A stretch of 64,000 nucleotides of DNA from an uncultured Lentisphaerota bacterium (GTDB taxonomy: Bacteria > Verrucomicrobiota > Lentisphaeria > Oligosphaerales > CAITYL01), in contig CAIXRA010000026.1 of assembly GCA_903921725.1 (NCBI GenBank), positions 1 through 64,000 of the forward strand, given 5' to 3'. Numbering within the stretch: the stretch's first letter is position 1; each line of letters opens with the position of its first letter. The notes beneath the pieces were generated by a model. It saw nothing but the letters and a program-made list of their open reading frames with translations. It was not told the origin of the DNA and ran no database searches. The position numbers were made by a program, and so were the translations under genes. This document shows positions 18,290 to 29,145 of the stretch, one piece after another.

Positions 18290-19252
18290 CTACCGGATGC
18301 CGTGGTATTCTTTGTACCAGCGGACAAAATTGGGGATGCCGACGGAGATCGGGGTCGTCGGTTCAAAGCCGAGCTTAGTCTGGGCGCGGGAGATGTCGGC
18401 GTAGGTCGCCGGCACGTCGCCGGGCTGGATCGGCATCAGGTTGAGGACGGCCTTCTTTCCAAGCGCCGTCTCAATCCCCCCGATCATGTCCAGCAGCCGC
18501 TCGCTGCGGTGGTTGCCAAGGTTGAATACCTCGCACGTGTCGAGGCCGTCCTTCAGCACGCAGGCACGGATTCCCTGGACGATGTCGTCGACGTAAGTGA
18601 AGTCGCGCATCATCTCGCCGTGGTTGAAGACGCTGATCGGCTTGCCGGCGAGGATGTCGCGGGTGAACATCCACATCGCCATGTCCGGGCGTCCCCACGG
18701 CCCGTAAACGGTGAAGAAGCGCAGCCCGACGGTCTGCAGACCGTACAGGTGCGAGTAGACGTTGGCCATCAGCTCGTTGGACTTCTTGGTCGCTCCGTAG
18801 AGACTGACCTGGTTGTCCACGCGGTCCTCCTCGGAGAACGGCATCTTGGTGTTGCTGCCATACACGCTGGAACTGGAGGCGTACACCAGGCGCGGCACGC
18901 CGTTGTGGCGGCAGGCCTCAAGAATCGTCAATGTCCCCTCAAGATTCGCCTTGAGGTAGGCGAACGGACGCTCGATGGAGTAGCGGACGCCCGCCTGCGC
19001 GGCCAGATGCACGACCCGGTCGAATTTCTCCGCCGCGAACAGCTTCAGGAGAAGCTCGTAATCACAAAGGTCGCCGCGCACGCCGCGGTAGCCGGTGAGC
19101 TTCTCCAGGCGCGCGTGCCGCGCTTCTTTCAGCCGCACATCGTAGTAGTCGTTAAAATTGTCGTAGCCGACCACCTCATGCCCTTCGGCAAGCAGGCGGT
19201 GGCTGAGTGTGGAGCCGATGAAGCCGGCCGCGCCGGTGACGAGAATTTTCAT
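18290..19252 (-). CDS. NAD-dependent epimerase, UDP-glucuronate 4-epimerase type
   Basis: This 320-residue extended short-chain dehydrogenase begins MKILVTGAAGFIGSTL (NAD loop GxxGxxG) and has VYASSSSVYG and the catalytic YGATKK (YxxxK). The sequence WGRPDMAMWMFTRDILAGKP and RDFTYVDDIVQGI is typical of UDP-glucuronate 4-epimerases that make UDP-galacturonate for surface polysaccharides. Related UDP-glucose or dTDP-sugar epimerases remain possible. The start is fixed by GGAGG before ATG 19252; an upstream in-frame ATG at 19351 lacks one. It converges on rhaB. Confidence 0.83.
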   Translation of the reverse strand: MKILVTGAAGFIGSTLSHRLLAEGHEVVGYDNFNDYYDVRLKEARHARLEKLTGYRGVRGDLCDYELLLKLFAAEKFDRVVHLAAQAGVRYSIERPFAYLKANLEGTLTILEACRHNGVPRLVYASSSSVYGSNTKMPFSEEDRVDNQVSLYGATKKSNELMANVYSHLYGLQTVGLRFFTVYGPWGRPDMAMWMFTRDILAGKPISVFNHGEMMRDFTYVDDIVQGIRACVLKDGLDTCEVFNLGNHRSERLLDMIGGIETALGKKAVLNLMPIQPGDVPATYADISRAQTKLGFEPTTPISVGIPNFVRWYKEYHGIR

Positions 19253-19465
19253 GACACACCCCTCCGATTCAGCGTTAGCCGCAGCTACTGCATGATGCAA
19301 ACAGCTGCCGCACGCATTAAAATCTGTTTCCGGCGTATGGTCACCCCGCACTATTCCAGCGCGAACCCCATGCCGTCCGAAACAACGGCGCTACCATACT
19401 CCGTTCCGGAAAAATATCGAACGGAAGCGAGCATGCGGGGCGCATGTCCTTTCCGTGGGGCGTCA

Positions 19466-19496
19466 CTCGTTTGTAGTTCACAGCTTCAACGTGCCG
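19466..19496. repeat. TTTGTAGTTCACAGCTTCAA repeat, copy 1
   Basis: A 28-base motif beginning GTTTGTAGTTCACAGC and ending AACGTGCCG lies upstream of the epimerase gene. A copy matching at 24 of 28 positions lies at 27259-27286 inside a protein-coding frame. The surrounding intergenic stretch 19253-19590 holds no gene that I can support. Confidence 0.7.
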
Positions 19497-19590
19497 CCTG
19501 CTGGCCAACCTGCATTATTCATGCAAACGCCGCTTCCCGTGCATTCCGTCCACGCCAAGCGGCTATCCCAACGGGATTGCGGAAGATAAG

Positions 19591-19757
19591 CCCAGGGTTG
19601 CGCCGCTTCGGCGCTACCCTGGGAAAAAACAGGCCGTGACCAACCCTGACGGGGTTGCGTAACGAGGCGGGAAAGGCGAGGGCGCGGACACAACCCTTTC
19701 AGGGTAGAAAACGGAAACCATTTACCCAGGGTAGCGCCGAAGCGGCGCAACCCTGGG
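19591..19757. repeat. 33-bp perfect inverted repeat pair (CCCAGGG palindromic element)
   Basis: Two 33-base copies, 19591-19623 and 19725-19757, are exact reverse complements of each other, and each is itself a near palindrome (CCCAGGGTTGCGCC ... GGCGCTACCCTGGG). Between and beside them are short palindromes such as AACCCTGACGGGGTT and CCCTTTCAGGG. GCCCCGTCGGGGC follows at about 19770. It sits just downstream of recA. A related element occurs at 33.36-33.59 kb and 50.34 kb. Confidence 0.88.
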
Positions 19758-19818
19758 CTATCTTCCATAGCCCCGTCGGGGCATCTGCCGGACAACAAAA
19801 TCCACGCATGTCCATGAA

Positions 19819-20892
19819 TCATTCGCCGGCGTCCGAAGCTGCTTCATCTTCCGCGGCCACGGGCTTGCCGGTAACCGACGCGGTGCCGGCGGCGATGGTT
19901 TCGCGAATCTTCTCGAGCAGACGCTTCTCCAGATCCTTGTCCTGCTGGAGCAGGGCCTTGGTCTGTTCGCGCCCTTGGGCAAGCTGCTCGGAACCGAAGG
20001 CAAACCAGGAACCGCGCTTCTCCAGGATCTTCATGTCGAGCGCAACATCGAGGATCGAACCGGAACGTGAAATGCCCTCCGCGTACATGATATCGAACTC
20101 GGCGGCGCGGAACGGCGGCGCAATCTTGTTCTTCACGACCTTGCAGCAGACGCGGTTGCCCATGGCCTCACCACCCGGCGACTTGATGGTCGCCATCTTG
20201 CGCACATCCAGACGGACGGAGGCGTAGAACTTCAGGGCGCGGCCACCGGTTGTCGTTTCCGGATTGCCGAACATGACGCCGATCTTCTCGCGGATCTGGT
20301 TGGTGAAGATCATGCAGGTGTTGCTGCGGTTGATGATGCCGGTGAGCTTGCGCAGCGCCTGCGACATCAGGCGCGCCTGAAGCCCCATGTGGCTGTCCCC
20401 CATCTGCCCCTCGATCTCGGCGCGCGGCACCAGGGCGGCGACGGAGTCCACCACCAGCACATCCACCGCATTGGTGCGCACGAGCGATTCGGCGATGTTC
20501 AACGCATCCTCGCCGCAGTCCGGCTGCGAAACCAGCAGGTCGTTGACGTTCACGCCGATGATCTGGGCGTAGCGTGGGTCCAGCGCGTTTTCCGTGTCGA
20601 TGAAGGCGCAGACGCCGCCGGCCTTCTGCGCGTTGGCGATGACATGGAGACAGAGGGTCGTCTTGCCGGACGATTCCGGCCCGAAAACCTCGATGATGCG
20701 TCCGCGAGGCAGGCCACCGATGCCGAGCGCGATGTCGAGCGAGAGCGCGCCGGTGCTGATGAACGGGACGCTCTGGTGCGCCTTGTCCCCCATGCGCATG
20801 ATGGTGCCTGCGCCGAACTCCTTCTCGATCTGGCTGATGGCAATCTGGAGGTTCTTCTCGCGCGGGTCTGCTACTGCTTTGGCTGCGGCCAT
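19819..20892 (-). CDS. recA: Recombinase A
   Basis: The 357-residue protein is a complete RecA: Walker [15 protein letters not shown], Walker B region [18 protein letters not shown], the loop [17 protein letters not shown], and the conserved [20 protein letters not shown]. An acidic C-terminal tail ([11 protein letters not shown]) is present. RecA forms filaments on single-stranded DNA for strand exchange and drives the SOS response. The start at 20892 follows AAGGA; the frame is open further upstream but that part is not RecA-like. cinA lies upstream in the same direction after 276 bases, the common cinA-recA order. I could not identify a LexA-type operator by eye. Confidence 0.98.
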   Translation of the reverse strand: MAAAKAVADPREKNLQIAISQIEKEFGAGTIMRMGDKAHQSVPFISTGALSLDIALGIGGLPRGRIIEVFGPESSGKTTLCLHVIANAQKAGGVCAFIDTENALDPRYAQIIGVNVNDLLVSQPDCGEDALNIAESLVRTNAVDVLVVDSVAALVPRAEIEGQMGDSHMGLQARLMSQALRKLTGIINRSNTCMIFTNQIREKIGVMFGNPETTTGGRALKFYASVRLDVRKMATIKSPGGEAMGNRVCCKVVKNKIAPPFRAAEFDIMYAEGISRSGSILDVALDMKILEKRGSWFAFGSEQLAQGREQTKALLQQDKDLEKRLLEKIRETIAAGTASVTGKPVAAEDEAASDAGE

Positions 20893-21168
20893 GGTCGTGT
20901 TCCTTCTGTTTGTCCGTGTGATGTTGCGTTTGGGTTGTTGATGATTATGACGAAAGGATGCGTTCTGATTCATAAACGGAAACGGGACTGGAAAATTGCG
21001 CCATGTGGCTGATTTTTATTCGCCTTTTGATTTCAGCCCGCCACACGGGGCGGTATTGTTGATAGCCTTGAGCGTGAGCCCGTGGGCAACGGCTCCACTT
21101 TTTTCCAGAGCCCCCGCAGGGAGCGGCACTTCCCGTTTTTGTGTTGCACTGGCTACGGCCCAATCCCA
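20893..21168. other. cinA-recA spacer with a repeat fragment
   Basis: No gene is seen here. The part 21045-21140 has the look of a dispersed repeat (GCCTTGAGCGTGAGCCCGTG, then AGAGCCCCCGCAGGGAGCGG). The recA promoter should lie near 20930-21010, where the DNA is AT-richer. Confidence 0.4.
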
Positions 21169-22416
21169 TCATCCGCTCACTCCCATTAATTGCAGGCGGA
21201 GCTGGTCGAGGGCGGCGATGACGGCACGCTGGCGGACGCTTTCGCGGTCGCCGGGGAAAACGTGGCGTTCGACGCGCAGTTGGCGGCGGATGCCGGTGGC
21301 GATGTAGACAAGGCCGACCGGTTTGGCCTCGCTGCCGCCCTCGGGTCCGGCGATGCCGGTCACGGCGATGCCGGCGTCGGCCTCGTAACGGCAGAAGAGC
21401 GCCCCAACCATCGCGGCCGCGCACTCCGCGCTGACGGCGCCGTGCTTCTCCAGGATTTCATCGGACACGTCGAGGAGGTTGCCCTTCCAGGCGTTGGAAT
21501 AGGTGACGAGCGAGCCGCAGAAAAAGGCGGAGGCACCCGGAAGGTCGGTGATGCTCTTGGCGATCCAGCCGCCGGTGCACGATTCGGCGGTGGCGAGCCA
21601 CATCTTGTTTTTGCGCAGCAGGATGGACACGGCGGCGGCCAGCCCTGGAGCCTCGTCCGGCAGCACCGCGGGCCCGAATTCGCGGCGGACGGCGACGATG
21701 GCGGCGTCGAGCGCCTCGACCTGGTCGGCGGCGGTGGACAGGCGCACATCCACCTGGAACAGCCGCGCACAGTACGCCGGCTGCACGATGTCGGCCAGTT
21801 CGTGGACGGCAAGCAGTGATTCGATACGCTCGGCGACGGCAGACTCCGCGATGCCGCAGAGGGTGACGCTGCGGCGGCGGACGTCCGGCTGCGCCATTTC
21901 CCGGATGCGCGGAAGCACGGATTCCATGAACATCGGCTGAAGTTCGCGCGGCGGGCCGGGGAGCATGACGACCCATTTGCCGCCGGGGACGGCGCACCAG
22001 AGGCCGGGCGCGGTGCCGTTGCGGTTCGGCAGCGCGACGGCGCAGTCGGGGACCACGGCCTGGTTGCGGAGCGAGTCGCAGGGGAGCTTGCGGGCGCGCT
22101 CGCCGAGATAGCGGAGGATGCCGGCGTGGAGTTCCTCGTCGAAATGCAGCCCGGACCCGAGTTCGCGGGCAACGGCATCGCGGGTGAGGTCGTCGGAGGT
22201 CGGGCCGAGTCCGCCGGTGGTGATGACCAGATCGGCGCCGGCGGCCAGCGCCTCGCGGACGGCCCGGGCGATTCCCGCACCGGCATCCGCCACACAGGTT
22301 TCGCGGGCAACGGCATAGCCCGCCGCGTCGAGGGCCTGGCCGATGAACTGCTGGTTCGTGTTGAGCGTGTGCCCGATCAGCAGCTCGGTGCCGGTGGAGA
22401 TGAGTTCGATATGCAT
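21169..22416 (-). CDS. cinA: CinA family protein, MoaB-like domain plus nicotinamide-nucleotide amidase domain
   Basis: The 415-residue protein has an N-terminal MPT-binding/MoaB-like domain (1-170; ISTGTELLIGHTLNTNQQFI, TTGGLGPTSDDLTRD) and a C-terminal PncC-type domain (about 255-410; TAESCTGGWIAKSITDLPGA, GIAGPEGGSEAKPVGLVYIA). This is the standard CinA layout. CinA acts in pyridine nucleotide salvage (deamidation of NMN, ADP-ribose hydrolysis) and is often co-transcribed with recA, as here. A strong GGAGG precedes ATG 22416. Confidence 0.93.
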   Translation of the reverse strand: MHIELISTGTELLIGHTLNTNQQFIGQALDAAGYAVARETCVADAGAGIARAVREALAAGADLVITTGGLGPTSDDLTRDAVARELGSGLHFDEELHAGILRYLGERARKLPCDSLRNQAVVPDCAVALPNRNGTAPGLWCAVPGGKWVVMLPGPPRELQPMFMESVLPRIREMAQPDVRRRSVTLCGIAESAVAERIESLLAVHELADIVQPAYCARLFQVDVRLSTAADQVEALDAAIVAVRREFGPAVLPDEAPGLAAAVSILLRKNKMWLATAESCTGGWIAKSITDLPGASAFFCGSLVTYSNAWKGNLLDVSDEILEKHGAVSAECAAAMVGALFCRYEADAGIAVTGIAGPEGGSEAKPVGLVYIATGIRRQLRVERHVFPGDRESVRQRAVIAALDQLRLQLMGVSG

Positions 22417-22508
22417 GGCCGCCCTCCTTTCTTGTAAGATAGCTTAGCATGGGTATTTGGGTAATGCAAACAAATAATAGCTAAAAATTTAAGACATGGT
22501 AGAGTAAG

Positions 22509-22551
22509 CCCCGGCAGGATGACGCCGCTTGCAAGCGGCGCGACCGGGGAG
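22509..22551. repeat. Palindromic REP-like hairpin upstream of uvrA
   Basis: CCCCGG, then GCCGCTTGCAAGCGGC as the central palindrome, then CCGGGG form a nested dyad in the divergent cinA/uvrA intergenic region. It has no coding capacity. It could also influence uvrA transcription. Confidence 0.6.
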
Positions 22552-22589
22552 ATAGTAGCCGTCCGGTTCATGCCGAAATTTCCGCCAAT

Positions 22590-25574
<2,985 letters not shown>

Positions 25575-26010
25575 ACGGGAGCACGCAGAGGTAGCGTGGC
25601 GAAGGCAAGGCACAAGGCGGGCACCAAGTCTTGGCGGTGTCTGTCGACAGCCGCCGATAGCCATCGATAACCGTCGGCACCCATCGCGATGAACGTCATA
25701 GAACCATCGACGGTTATCGATGGGAATCGACGGCTATCGGTGGTTGTCGACAATGTCTGCGCGCTTGTCCGTGCTGATCCGCGCCCATCAACGCGGAGTC
25801 CGCAACCGCCAGAACACCGGCACTCTTTGGCGACCCGTGTTTCCAATCAACAGCCGGCGGTTTGTTTTTTCGGCAGGCGAAAAAGCACCGGGATGGCGCG
25901 CTTGTTCTTTTGGGCTTCGCGGCCAAGCCAACGCCTGGCGGCGGCGCGCGCAACTTGGGGCGACGGGGTTGCAATAGGCATCCGACATGCTATTATTTAA
26001 TAGCCGCTCG
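25575..26010. other. uvrA downstream spacer; includes array 1, otherwise no gene seen
   Basis: Apart from the 10-bp array at 25642-25752, this spacer holds short low-complexity motifs (GGCGAAGGCAAGGCACAAGG at 25600). Several short frames cross it on both strands (for example 25788-26033), but none has a ribosome site or protein-like composition. Confidence 0.5.
25642..25752. repeat. 10-bp palindromic array (YTATCGRYGG), copy 1
   Basis: The element opens with TGTCGACA and ends with TGTCGACA. Left-arm units read CCGATAG, CCATCGATAA, CCGTCGGCAC; right-arm units read CCATCGACGG, TTATCGATGG, GAATCGACGG, CTATCGGTGG. Period is ten bases, and the right arm is an imperfect reverse complement of the left. 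It does not encode an identifiable protein. Confidence 0.85.
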
Positions 26011-26141
26011 TGATCGTCGATAGCCGTCGGCACCCGTCGATGACCATCGATAGCCGTCGGGGATGTCGAAGGCCATCGAGGGACGACGGCAGACTTCGAC
26101 GGCCATCGGCGGCTATCGGTGGTTATCGGTGGTTATCGACA
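26011..26141. repeat. 10-bp palindromic array, copy 2, just upstream of the four-helix gene
   Basis: Thirteen consecutive ten-base units can be cut from 26011 (TGATCGTCGA, TAGCCGTCGG, CACCCGTCGA, TGACCATCGA, TAGCCGTCGG) to the end (GGCTATCGGT, GGTTATCGGT, GGTTATCGAC). The strand sense flips near the middle, making an imperfect inverted repeat. It ends 49 bases before the next start codon, so it probably spans its promoter or leader. Confidence 0.88.
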
Positions 26142-26189
26142 ATCCACCACCCCAAAAAACACCCAACCCCAACCCGAAAGGCCCGCCCC

Positions 26190-26933
26190 ATGAACTTCGC
26201 CAAGTCCGGAGGTTACCGCTGGCTGGACTCTTTTGTCATGGCCAACATCGTCCAACTCGCCACCATTCGGTTCTGCGAGAAGTTCCTGAACCACCGGAAC
26301 GATCCCTGCGGTCGCCAGTACGACCAGATGACGCAGGCGGCGCGTTCGGGCAAGGAAAACATCATTGAAGGTTCCGAGCGTACGGCCACCTCCAAAGAAA
26401 CCGAGATGAAGCTCACCGATGTCGCCAAGGCCAGCCTTTGCGAACTCCGCGGCGATTACGAGACCTGGCTCATGCGGCGCCGACAGGCCCCCTGGCGCAG
26501 GGACACCCCCGAGGCAAAGGCGCTCTTCGATCTGCGCTTCGACAAGCCGGAATACTCAGACGATGTCGCGCATGACGCCTGCATCCATATCTTGGCCCAG
26601 CAAAAGAAGTTCGCCAAATGGATCGAATCCGACGACGACACCGTGGTCGCCAACGCGCTGCTCATCCTCATCAGCCGGACGATCAACATGCTCACGCACC
26701 AGCTCCAGGCGCAGGGCGACCGCTTCGCGAAAAGCGGCGGGTTCCGTGAACAGCCGACCACCGTCCGCACCACCGAGCGTGGCAAACAGGAAGATGCCCC
26801 CGCCTGCCCCGACTGCGGCAAGCCCATGCACCGGCGGCAGGCCAAGACCGGCAAGAACGCCGGCCAGGCTTTTTGGGGGTGTACCGGCTACCCCGAGTGC
26901 AAGGGAGTGCGGAACATGCAGGAGAGGCGCTGA
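26190..26933 (+). CDS. Four-helix-bundle suffix-domain protein with C4 zinc ribbon
   Basis: The 247-residue protein begins SGGYRWLDSFVMANIVQLAT and contains QMTQAARSGKENIIEGSER, the core of the S23/four-helix-bundle family (related to proteins encoded in 23S rRNA intervening sequences and to the Avd accessory protein). The extended lineage with ELKLT-type segments fits the 'four helix bundle suffix' group. The C-terminus (about 205-240) is a topoisomerase-type zinc ribbon, CPDCGKPMHRR...FWGCTGYPECKG. A nucleic-acid-binding role is likely from both parts; the biological role is not known. The gene lies between 10-bp arrays at 26011 and 26946. Only a weak GAAAGG precedes the ATG. Confidence 0.82.
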   Translation: MNFAKSGGYRWLDSFVMANIVQLATIRFCEKFLNHRNDPCGRQYDQMTQAARSGKENIIEGSERTATSKETEMKLTDVAKASLCELRGDYETWLMRRRQAPWRRDTPEAKALFDLRFDKPEYSDDVAHDACIHILAQQKKFAKWIESDDDTVVANALLILISRTINMLTHQLQAQGDRFAKSGGFREQPTTVRTTERGKQEDAPACPDCGKPMHRRQAKTGKNAGQAFWGCTGYPECKGVRNMQERR

Positions 26934-26945
26934 GCGGCAGCCAAA

Positions 26946-27039
26946 TGTCGATAGTTGTCGAATGTCGAGGGTTGTCGATAACCATCGATGGCCGTCGAGA
27001 GCCGCCGATACCCATCGACGGGGGCCGACGGTTATCGAA
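26946..27039. repeat. 10-bp palindromic array, copy 3
   Basis: Units such as GTTGTCGATA, ACCATCGATG, GCCGTCGAGA, GCCGCCGATA, CCCATCGACG and GTTATCGA repeat every ten bases between the four-helix gene and the next gene. It starts 13 bases after the four-helix stop codon. The order is more worn than in copies 1 and 2. Confidence 0.8.
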
Positions 27040-27112
27040 AAAAATCCCTCCGCCCCAAGCTATATTTCCCGGCGACCGCCGCTGGCCGGCGGCACGCCCG
27101 CAGGAACCCCCA

Positions 27113-27805
27113 ATGCCCGCTTCCGCCCCCCAAACCTTCGCGCTCGCCGCCTGTCTTCTGCGGCGCGGGTTCCTGCTGGAGACGGCGCCGGACGGACTCT
27201 GCCGGCTGACGGCCGACGCGCACCCGGATGACGCGGCGGCGCTGCGTGAGTTGTTAGTGTTTGTAGCTCACTGCTTTAGCGTGCCGTTCCCCGCGGGGAC
27301 TCAGGTAAGCGCGGAGATCCGCCGGCAAATCCTGGCGTTCTGGCCGAAATCCAAGATCGAAACCGGCTACCGGGGCGAGCAGGAGGAATGGGCGCACTTC
27401 CGCAGCCGTGAACAGGGCGACCAGGTGCCGGTGCGCGATCTGGAGCCGGGCGTGGCGCTGCCCGTGAAGGTGTTCAATGCCGTGGGCGCAATGACCTGGT
27501 CCTCGTGCGAGAGTCATGGGGAAATCTGCTTCATCGGGCCGTATGCGGCGGCGTGGGCGAAGTTCCTGGTGCTGAACTGGGCGGGGAGCGACCCGGCGGT
27601 GTTCCGCTTCAACGGCACCGTACTGACCCTCCCGGCGAAAGACAGCTCGCCGATGGAGGCCGTGGCTGAAACCGCCGGAAAAATCTACGCGGCCCGCACC
27701 GCGCTCCGGGCGCTCCGGACCGCCGCCGTCCAGCCGTGGGACAGCAATCACCCGCCGGCCGCCGACACGTTCTTCCACGAATGCATCCGCCGGCACCGCA
27801 CATGA
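27113..27805 (+). CDS. Protein of unknown function carrying an in-frame dispersed repeat
   Basis: The 230-residue protein starts MPASAPQTFALAACLLRRGF at an ATG preceded by AGGA. Codon usage is as biased as in neighbours. I recognise no family. The middle has SCESHGEICFIGPYAAAW and the end PAADTFFHECIRRH. Residues 49-59 (VFVAHCFSVPF) are encoded by a dispersed DNA repeat (27257-27289) that is intergenic at 19466, so the local sequence is probably an insertion. No signal peptide or membrane segment is clear. It might belong with the four-helix gene 180 bases upstream, but the array between them may separate transcription. Confidence 0.6.
   Translation: MPASAPQTFALAACLLRRGFLLETAPDGLCRLTADAHPDDAAALRELLVFVAHCFSVPFPAGTQVSAEIRRQILAFWPKSKIETGYRGEQEEWAHFRSREQGDQVPVRDLEPGVALPVKVFNAVGAMTWSSCESHGEICFIGPYAAAWAKFLVLNWAGSDPAVFRFNGTVLTLPAKDSSPMEAVAETAGKIYAARTALRALRTAAVQPWDSNHPPAADTFFHECIRRHRT
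27257..27286. repeat. TTTGTAGCTCACTGC repeat, copy 2, inside a coding frame
   Basis: GTTTGTAGCTCACTGC...AGCGTGCCG matches the intergenic copy at 19469-19496 at 24 of 28 positions. It lies wholly inside the unknown gene at 27113-27805 and keeps the reading frame open. Confidence 0.65.
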
Positions 27806-27963
27806 CGCCGGCAACCCTCCGGCCATGCGGTGGGCGTCCTGAACTTGCCCGGAATGGCACACGGTCGAAGATGCGTTCCGCGGCCGTGAACCCGGCATCG
27901 GCACCCTGGTCCGGTATTAGGCGTTCGCCGGCGGGTGAACCCGGGCGGCTCGGACGCTGCGGA

Positions 27964-29064
27964 TCATTCGCCGATGAGCGCGCCGCTGTCGGTGTTCAGG
28001 AAGATGCCGTTGAGGTTCATGCGGAGCGCCTCGGGGTTGTTGGAGGTGTCGAGCGCCGCCTGTTCCGTGATCTGTCCTTCATTCACCAGCCCGAGCAGAC
28101 TGCGGTTGAAGGACATCATGCCATCCTCGACGCCGGCCTCAATGGCCAGCGGCAGCCGTTCCAGCTTGTTTTCGACAATCAGTTTGCGGACAATCGGCGT
28201 GGCCAGGAGAACCTCCGTGGCGGGGATCACGCCCTTGCCGCCGGCGCGCGGCACGAGGCGCTGGCAGATGATGGCCGACAGGGTCGAGGCCAGACTGCGG
28301 CGGACCGCCTCCCGCTCCGAGTGCGGGAACATGTCGAGCACGCGGATGATGGACTGGGACGCATTGGTGGTGTGGAGCGTGGACAGCACGAGGTGCCCCG
28401 TCTCCGCCGCCGTCAGCGCGGTGTCGAAGGTGATGCGGTTGCGCATCTCGCCCACCACGATCACATCGGGATCCTGACGCAGCGAATGGACGAGCGCGGA
28501 CTCGAAGGAGATGCTGTCGATACCGACCTCGCGCTGCTCGATGACGCAGCGGTCGTCGTGGAAGCTGTACTCGATGGGGTCCTCAATCGTGATGATGTGC
28601 TGGTGCATGGTGTGGTTCATGTGCTCAATCATGTAGGCGAGCGTGGTGGACTTGCCGGACCCCGTCGCCCCCGTCACGAACACAATCCCGTGATTCGCCT
28701 CCGCGATCGTCTGGATGACCGGGGGAAGCCCGAGCACTTCACGCGAGGGCACCTTGCCCTTGACATGCCGCAGCGCAATCGCCAGCATGCCCCGCTGACG
28801 GTGAAGGTTCGCGCGGAAGCGCCCGACACCCTCTTCAAAAAAGGCGAAATCCGCGTCGCCGGTCATGTCGAACGGCGTCTTCAGGTTGGGCGGCAGAATT
28901 TCCTTGATGAACTGCTCGATGAAGGGGCGTGAGGTGCTGAACTCCATCTCCACCAGGTTGCCGTCCACGCGGACACCCACCGTGCTTCCCTCGCGGATGT
29001 GCCAATCGGAGGCACCCTCGGCCACCCCCGCCTGGAGCGCGTCATGCAGGCATGTCTTAGGCAT
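27964..29064 (-). CDS. pilT: Type IV pilus retraction ATPase PilT/PilU-like
   Basis: The 366-residue GspE/PilT ATPase has Walker A VTGATGSGKSTTLAYMI, Asp box HIITIEDPIEYSF, Walker B QDPDVIVVGEMRN and His box GHLVLSTLHTTNAS. The short N-terminal domain and overall length match PilT/PilU retraction motors rather than PilB assembly motors. It would power pilus retraction or twitching at the inner membrane. No other pilus gene is nearby, but two coiled-coil membrane proteins lie directly upstream in the same direction. PilU is an alternative name. The start has GGAAAG upstream. Confidence 0.88.
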   Translation of the reverse strand: MPKTCLHDALQAGVAEGASDWHIREGSTVGVRVDGNLVEMEFSTSRPFIEQFIKEILPPNLKTPFDMTGDADFAFFEEGVGRFRANLHRQRGMLAIALRHVKGKVPSREVLGLPPVIQTIAEANHGIVFVTGATGSGKSTTLAYMIEHMNHTMHQHIITIEDPIEYSFHDDRCVIEQREVGIDSISFESALVHSLRQDPDVIVVGEMRNRITFDTALTAAETGHLVLSTLHTTNASQSIIRVLDMFPHSEREAVRRSLASTLSAIICQRLVPRAGGKGVIPATEVLLATPIVRKLIVENKLERLPLAIEAGVEDGMMSFNRSLLGLVNEGQITEQAALDTSNNPEALRMNLNGIFLNTDSGALIGE

Positions 29065-29145
29065 CGGTTTGCTTTCCGGACGTGGCCGTCTGGAAGCGGC
29101 GCCCGTCGCTGTTGTGTCGTGCAGGAGCCGTAAAAGCGGATCCGC

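Noticed and set aside
25642..26141. Peptides with repeated GGYRWLS read from the ten-base arrays
   Set aside because: Units of ten bases shift frame each time, no ribosome sites are present, and the resemblance to GGYRWL at the start of the four-helix protein (DNA identity only about 70%) is better explained by family conservation of that motif.
26190..26933. Diversity-generating retroelement accessory protein (Avd)
   Set aside because: There is no reverse transcriptase, template repeat or variable repeat in the window; the protein is the longer zinc-ribbon type.
25642..27039. CRISPR array
   Set aside because: Units are ten bases, contiguous, without unique spacers, and no cas gene is near.
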